This document shows, one piece after another, positions 42,643 to 45,599 of a stretch of 45,599 nucleotides of DNA. Made by a program: the position numbers and the translations under genes. Numbering within the stretch: the first letter of the stretch is position 1; the number at the start of each line of letters is the position of its first letter. The notes under the pieces were generated by a model. The model did no database searches and had not been told where the DNA came from. It saw nothing but the letters and a program-made list of their open reading frames with translations. This stretch comes from Betaproteobacteria bacterium HGW-Betaproteobacteria-9 (GTDB lineage Bacteria > Pseudomonadota > Gammaproteobacteria > Burkholderiales > Burkholderiaceae_C): contig PHCC01000037.1 in the NCBI GenBank assembly GCA_002842215.1, positions 1 through 45,599 of the forward strand. Direction: 5' to 3'.

Positions 42643-42914
42643 GTCCCATGTTGTCGATCGCCATCACCACCACCCTGGTTCTTTACGCCGCCGCCATGGC
42701 CATCGGCGTGATGCGCCTGTTCGTCGGCCCCTCCGCGCAAGACCGCGTGCTGGCGATGGACTTCGTTTACGTGGTGGGCATGCTGGTCTTGCTGGTGCTG
42801 GCCATCCGTTACGAAAGCGAAATGTACTTCGAAGGCGCACTGGTGATGGTGCTGTTCGGCTTCGTCAGTTCGGTGGCCATGGCGAAGTTCCTGCTGCGTG
42901 GCGAGGTGATCTGA
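42639..42914 (+). CDS. mrpF: Na+/H+ antiporter subunit F
   Basis: This is a 91-residue protein with three hydrophobic segments, carrying the MrpF signature region GPSAQDRVLAMDFVYVVGML (about 29-48, conserved Asp-Arg). The start overlaps the mrpE stop; the stop precedes mrpG by 2 bp. Size is typical (about 90 residues). Confidence 0.94.
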   Translation: MSPMLSIAITTTLVLYAAAMAIGVMRLFVGPSAQDRVLAMDFVYVVGMLVLLVLAIRYESEMYFEGALVMVLFGFVSSVAMAKFLLRGEVI

Positions 42915-42916
42915 AC

Positions 42917-43252
42917 ATGCCAGCACTTGCCGATATGATGGTGGCCGCACTGCTCGTGTGCAGTGGCATCGTGGTGCTGGTGGCGGCGCTTGGCCTCTGG
43001 AGGCTGCCCGACTTTTTCCTGCGCATGCACGCGCCGGCCCTGGCTTCCACGCTGGGCGCATGGATCGTCACCCTGGCTTCCATCGTCCACTTCAGCACGC
43101 GCGGAGCCGGTCTCAGCCTGCACGTCTGGTTGATCATCATCGTGTTGTCGATCTCGGCACCGGTCACAACCATCGTGCTGGCCCGCGCCGCACTGTTCCG
43201 CCGTCGCCAGGCGGGCGATGACCTGCCTGCTCCCTTCCAGAAAGGCCGCTGA
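42917..43252 (+). CDS. mrpG: Na+/H+ antiporter subunit G
   Basis: This is a 111-residue MrpG protein with three membrane segments. The family segment LGLWRLPDFFLRMHAPALAS is at about 25-44 (conserved Leu-Pro-Asp-x-x-x-Arg-x-His-Ala). ISAPVTTIVLARAALFRRRQ is near the C terminus. It completes the operon A(B)-C-D-E-F-G. It ends 26 bp from the convergent stress protein gene. A weak GC stem followed by TTTT (about 43254-43279) could act as terminator. Confidence 0.94.
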   Translation: MPALADMMVAALLVCSGIVVLVAALGLWRLPDFFLRMHAPALASTLGAWIVTLASIVHFSTRGAGLSLHVWLIIIVLSISAPVTTIVLARAALFRRRQAGDDLPAPFQKGR

Positions 43253-43278
43253 GCGCCCAGATTCTGGTGGCGCCGTTT

Positions 43279-44172
43279 TCAGGTGCCGCTGTGCGTCGAT
43301 ACGAGCACGTCAGCACTCCCTTCGGCCAATACGTGTTTGGTCACACTGCCGAGCAGCAGGTCCACCGTGGCAGACTGCCCATGCTTGCCCAGCACGACCA
43401 GGTCACAGTCGTGCGACTGCTCGTTTTCGACGATGCGCATTGACGCATCGCCCTCGACAACGCACGGCTCCCACTTCCGGGGTTGCAGGCCCACTTCGTT
43501 GGCAAGCTCATGCACCTTTTGTCGGGCTTCCGCACGGGCCTTGTTCCGATACAGCTCAATAGTGGCCGCATCGACGCCCGCAAAGTGGAGTTTTTCCTCG
43601 AAGGGCACTTGAAACACGGTGAGGAGTACGACATGAGCATGTGGTGCTACCCGAAGTGCAAGCATCAGAGCCTCGCGAGACCAGGGAGAGAAGTCCACGG
43701 CCACCAGTACACGCCTGTAGGCCTCGTGTGGCGATTGCCGCACCACGAGCAGGGGTCGTGCTGTGCGCCGCATCAGTCTCTCCGACGTGGTGCCCAGCAC
43801 CAGACGGCGAAGGAATCCGGCACCGCGCGCACCCAGCACCAGCAGTTGCGCATCGAGGCGGTCCGCTACTCGGAGGATTTCATCCAGAGCAGATCCAGTG
43901 GCATCTTCTGCATCTACTTCAATATGCCGCCGAACCGAAATTTCGGTGGCCAAGCTGCGCAACATGTCATGCGCTTCATCGCGCATCTTTTGCTCTGGAT
44001 CACTCGATGCACCCAACCATTCGCGAATCCGCGCGAGCGGCTCCCCCGGCAGAACGTGCATCAAAGTCAGTGGTGAGTGCGTCTCATGAGCAAAGCGCGC
44101 GGCTCGGTCAGCGGCGTGGCGCGCGTGGGCCGAAAAGTCGGTTGCGACGAGGATGGGACCAAGACTTGTCAT
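43279..44172 (-). CDS. Universal stress protein with two tandem Usp domains
   Basis: This 297-residue tandem Usp is closely similar in layout to the protein at 36316-37212. The first domain begins LGPILVATDFSAHARHAADR and has GARGAGFLRRLVLGTTSERL. The second begins YRRVLVAVDFSPWSREALML with GKHGQSATVDLLLGSVTKHV, the nucleotide-binding pattern. It is convergent with the Mrp operon. The pair of tandem Usp genes brackets the antiporter and suggests a shared stress-response unit, although it is read in the opposite direction. The ATG at 44172 is the frame's first start; no better one is visible. Confidence 0.92.
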   Translation of the reverse strand: MTSLGPILVATDFSAHARHAADRAARFAHETHSPLTLMHVLPGEPLARIREWLGASSDPEQKMRDEAHDMLRSLATEISVRRHIEVDAEDATGSALDEILRVADRLDAQLLVLGARGAGFLRRLVLGTTSERLMRRTARPLLVVRQSPHEAYRRVLVAVDFSPWSREALMLALRVAPHAHVVLLTVFQVPFEEKLHFAGVDAATIELYRNKARAEARQKVHELANEVGLQPRKWEPCVVEGDASMRIVENEQSHDCDLVVLGKHGQSATVDLLLGSVTKHVLAEGSADVLVSTHSGT

Positions 44173-44353
44173 GATGAATACATTCTCTCAGCGCGGTTTG
44201 ACCGCAGTGATGCGTTGCGAGTGCCGACGTCCGAAGCGAGAGGCAAAAGCGGGATGTGATCGCGGCACAAGGGAGCTTGCCGCGGACAAATCGAGTTCTT
44301 GCCTTACATGCCTTGTTGGCGGCAGTGTGCTGGCGCACCGGTGGCAACAAGGA

Positions 44354-44536
44354 ATGCTATTCGACTATCGTAGCTTCCGTGTCACCGACCAACAACCATG
44401 GAGGTTCGCGTCAGAGGTGCCACCAGACGTTCTGACACCGCAATATCTGGCCGGCTTGCAGGCTGAGCAAAGCACCCACTCAGGTCAGGTGAAAGAGCTA
44501 GGAAAGAAAGCAACGCAGCGAGAATTTCACGAATGA
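44354..44536 (+). CDS. Small unknown protein (60 aa), coupled to the downstream membrane protein
   Basis: The ATG at 44354 has AAGGA 1-4 nt upstream, and the 60-residue product reads MLFDYRSFRVTDQQPWRFAS then a charged C-terminal helix with Gln/Lys/Glu. The TGA overlaps the next ATG as ATGA, a coupling arrangement seldom formed by chance. The frame is open back to 44153, but that part lacks a clear ribosome binding site. Family not recognised. Confidence 0.5.
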   Translation: MLFDYRSFRVTDQQPWRFASEVPPDVLTPQYLAGLQAEQSTHSGQVKELGKKATQREFHE

Positions 44537-44880
44537 AACCTAGGAGAACAGAAGCCCTGCTCGATTCGGCGTGGAGCAAGCGTCACCTGATCGTCGCAAC
44601 TGCAATCTTGCTTGCGGTAGGTTTGTACGGATCGACGACAACCACCCCAGTTCGAAGCATTTTCCCCTACGCTTTTGCCGCAGGCATGGTCGCATGGAAA
44701 CACGGCGTGGCAGCCGGATTTCTGTTTGCTGGATTGGGAACGCTGTCTGCACTAGCAACGGGCGCGTTCCCAAGCAACGAAGCCTTGCGAGGGCATGAGT
44801 TGGGAGAAGGTTTGTACACCTACCTGAAGCTTTCAGCCGTTGTTCTGGGTGTAGCCCTCGGAAATCGCTTGAGGCAGTGA
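44533..44880 (+). CDS. Small membrane protein (115 aa)
   Basis: This 115-residue protein has three or four hydrophobic segments (about 18-34, 42-52, 58-76 and 95-110), with AWKHGVAAGFLFAGLGTLSA and YLKLSAVVLGVALGNRLR. It resembles in pattern the membrane-anchor part of two-component sensors or small sensor-associated proteins, but lacks any output domain. The ATG at 44533 overlaps the stop of the 60-residue upstream frame. It may be a truncated sensor or a stand-alone membrane protein. Downstream sequence is degenerate. Confidence 0.55.
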   Translation: MKPRRTEALLDSAWSKRHLIVATAILLAVGLYGSTTTTPVRSIFPYAFAAGMVAWKHGVAAGFLFAGLGTLSALATGAFPSNEALRGHELGEGLYTYLKLSAVVLGVALGNRLRQ

Positions 44881-45084
44881 GCAGCCGTTGTTGGAACTGC
44901 AGCGTGCAGCTCTTCTGCACAGATCTCTGTCGGCTCCTGAGCGGCAGTCCTGCGGGCCAGCCGCTCACGCAGTCCGGACTTCTGATCCAAGCCACGACCT
45001 GGCACTTCTCAGGCGCATGCTATGTGGCCCTCAACTCGATGGGAGACCATCGTGGAAATCACCTGCACTGCCGTTAACCACGAG

Positions 45085-45183
45085 CCATGGAAAAAAATGG
45101 GGAAGATCGTTGGACAGGAGGCACCCTTCAAGCTGAAAGAAATCTGGGCGTTGCGCGTACGACATCGACTTCCTGACGTTTGA
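45085..45183 (+). pseudogene. Fragment of a tyrosine-type recombinase N terminus
   Basis: Thirty-two codons read PWKKMGKIVGQEAPFKLKEI then WALRVRHRLPDV and stop. The sequence resembles the first residues of a family of Burkholderiales/Alphaproteobacteria tyrosine recombinases (APFKLKDIWAIRVRLQL type). Codons before it are closed by stops, and the catalytic part is absent. Low-to-moderate confidence because the fragment is short. Confidence 0.5.
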
Positions 45184-45337
45184 TGAGCTCTACGAGCGAA
45201 GCAGATTCATCGCGGAGGCAGCCACCTCAAGGCAGCAGCCAGCAGTGCGCGCGTCTACTGCGCTACCCATAGAACCGGGTCGCGGAGTGTGTGGAGCATT
45301 GCACTGAGGTCAGCCCCAGGTCGGGCACAGCCGATCA

Positions 45338-45406
45338 CCTCGGGCACGAGGAGTCGTTCTCAAAGCACGACCAGGCTGGCATGTATTGAGAGGCTGATGA
45401 CGGAGG
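45338..45406. repeat. Dispersed 69-bp repeat, copy B (decayed copy of 31692-31760)
   Basis: It matches 31692-31760 at 60 of 69 ungapped positions. On the minus strand it reads SLSIHASLVVL-stop-ERLLVPE, against GLSTQASLTVLQERLLAPE in copy A, so an in-frame TGA replaces CAA. It is a non-functional paralogue fragment. Confidence 0.8.
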
Positions 45407-45599
45407 TGCAGCGGTCGTTCGACCCCTCCATCCTCGAAAGGCAGGTGACCGCGGCGGCCGACATTCAAGCGTTTCAGGTCACCGGCAGCAACCAGCCTTC
45501 GGACTAAACCGCTCGCGCGGTAGTCTCCGAGCTGAGATGGTTGGTTGACGTCGTTGGTGCACGCGCCGATGTTGTGAGTCGAGGCAATTGGCCTCGCTT

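Larger units (their letters stand above)
44881..45599. other. Gene debris at the right edge
   Basis: No intact gene is supported in this 719-bp stretch. It holds a short tyrosine-recombinase N-terminal fragment (45085-45183) and a decayed copy of the 69-bp repeat (45338-45406). It otherwise contains only short overlapping frames. The pattern fits a decayed mobile or islandlike border. Confidence 0.6.

Noticed and set aside
43254..43279. Strong intrinsic terminator after mrpG
   Set aside because: The stem is short and bulged, with only four Ts and overlap with the convergent stop. I left it as a remark in the mrpG entry.

Overview
The window looks like a chromosomal or accessory segment of a high-GC betaproteobacterium, most likely Burkholderiales (Comamonadaceae-like, for example a Hydrogenophaga, Polaromonas or Acidovorax relative). 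This is an inference from gene content: a Bug-type orphan tricarboxylate receptor, TRAP and LysR-controlled catabolic cassettes, a fused MrpA/B antiporter subunit, a Csu-type pilus operon and several degraded insertion sequences. No rRNA, tRNA or CRISPR array was seen.

Layout. (1) 159-5939: a minus-strand operon of TRAP transporter genes (dctP, dctQ, dctM), an alpha/beta hydrolase and an FAD-linked 2-hydroxyacid dehydrogenase. The last genes overlap by ATGA. A divergent MarR regulator faces the operon across two palindromes 22 bp apart. (2) 6016-8800: a quinone oxidoreductase-like enzyme, an NAD(P)-binding epimerase-like protein and a divergent LysR regulator, followed by an IS5-family remnant (8805-9200). 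(3) 9595-13569: LysR, then divergent RidA, Bug receptor, NTF2-like protein and an M14/DUF2817 peptidase-like enzyme. (4) 13639-14462: a complete but frame-damaged IS5-family (IS427-like) element with a TA target duplication. It sits exactly at the stop codon of a decayed saccharopine-dehydrogenase-like gene. (5) 15332-18582: a two-gene molybdenum hydroxylase (isoquinoline 1-oxidoreductase type) divergent from a MerR regulator. The promoter between them has the 19-bp spacer typical of MerR activation. (6) 18685-22606: a compact Csu-type chaperone-usher pilus operon whose first gene fuses a spore-coat-U pilin to the periplasmic chaperone. (7) 22671-26064: an Aer-like chemoreceptor and a MASE3-PAS sensor kinase cut off after its HisKA domain by an IS256-family remnant. 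(8) 26579-28611: a tyrosine recombinase with two small proteins. (9) 29141-32745: an AraC regulator, a serine beta-lactamase-like hydrolase, a small unknown ORF and a TPR fragment. (10) 33273-44172: an ion-homeostasis block of a P-type cation ATPase, a tandem universal stress protein, the Mrp Na+/H+ antiporter operon and a second tandem universal stress protein. (11) 44354-45599: two coupled small ORFs, then gene debris including an integrase fragment and a decayed copy of a sequence found at 31692-31760.

The best candidates for something new are the pilin-chaperone fusion, the Mrp/P-type ATPase/stress-protein block, the RidA-Bug-NTF2-M14 cassette, the TRAP-hydrolase-dehydrogenase cassette with its double operator, and the SoxR-like operator served by a MerR protein that lacks the SoxR cysteine cluster. 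All functional assignments come from motif recognition by eye; no database search was run.
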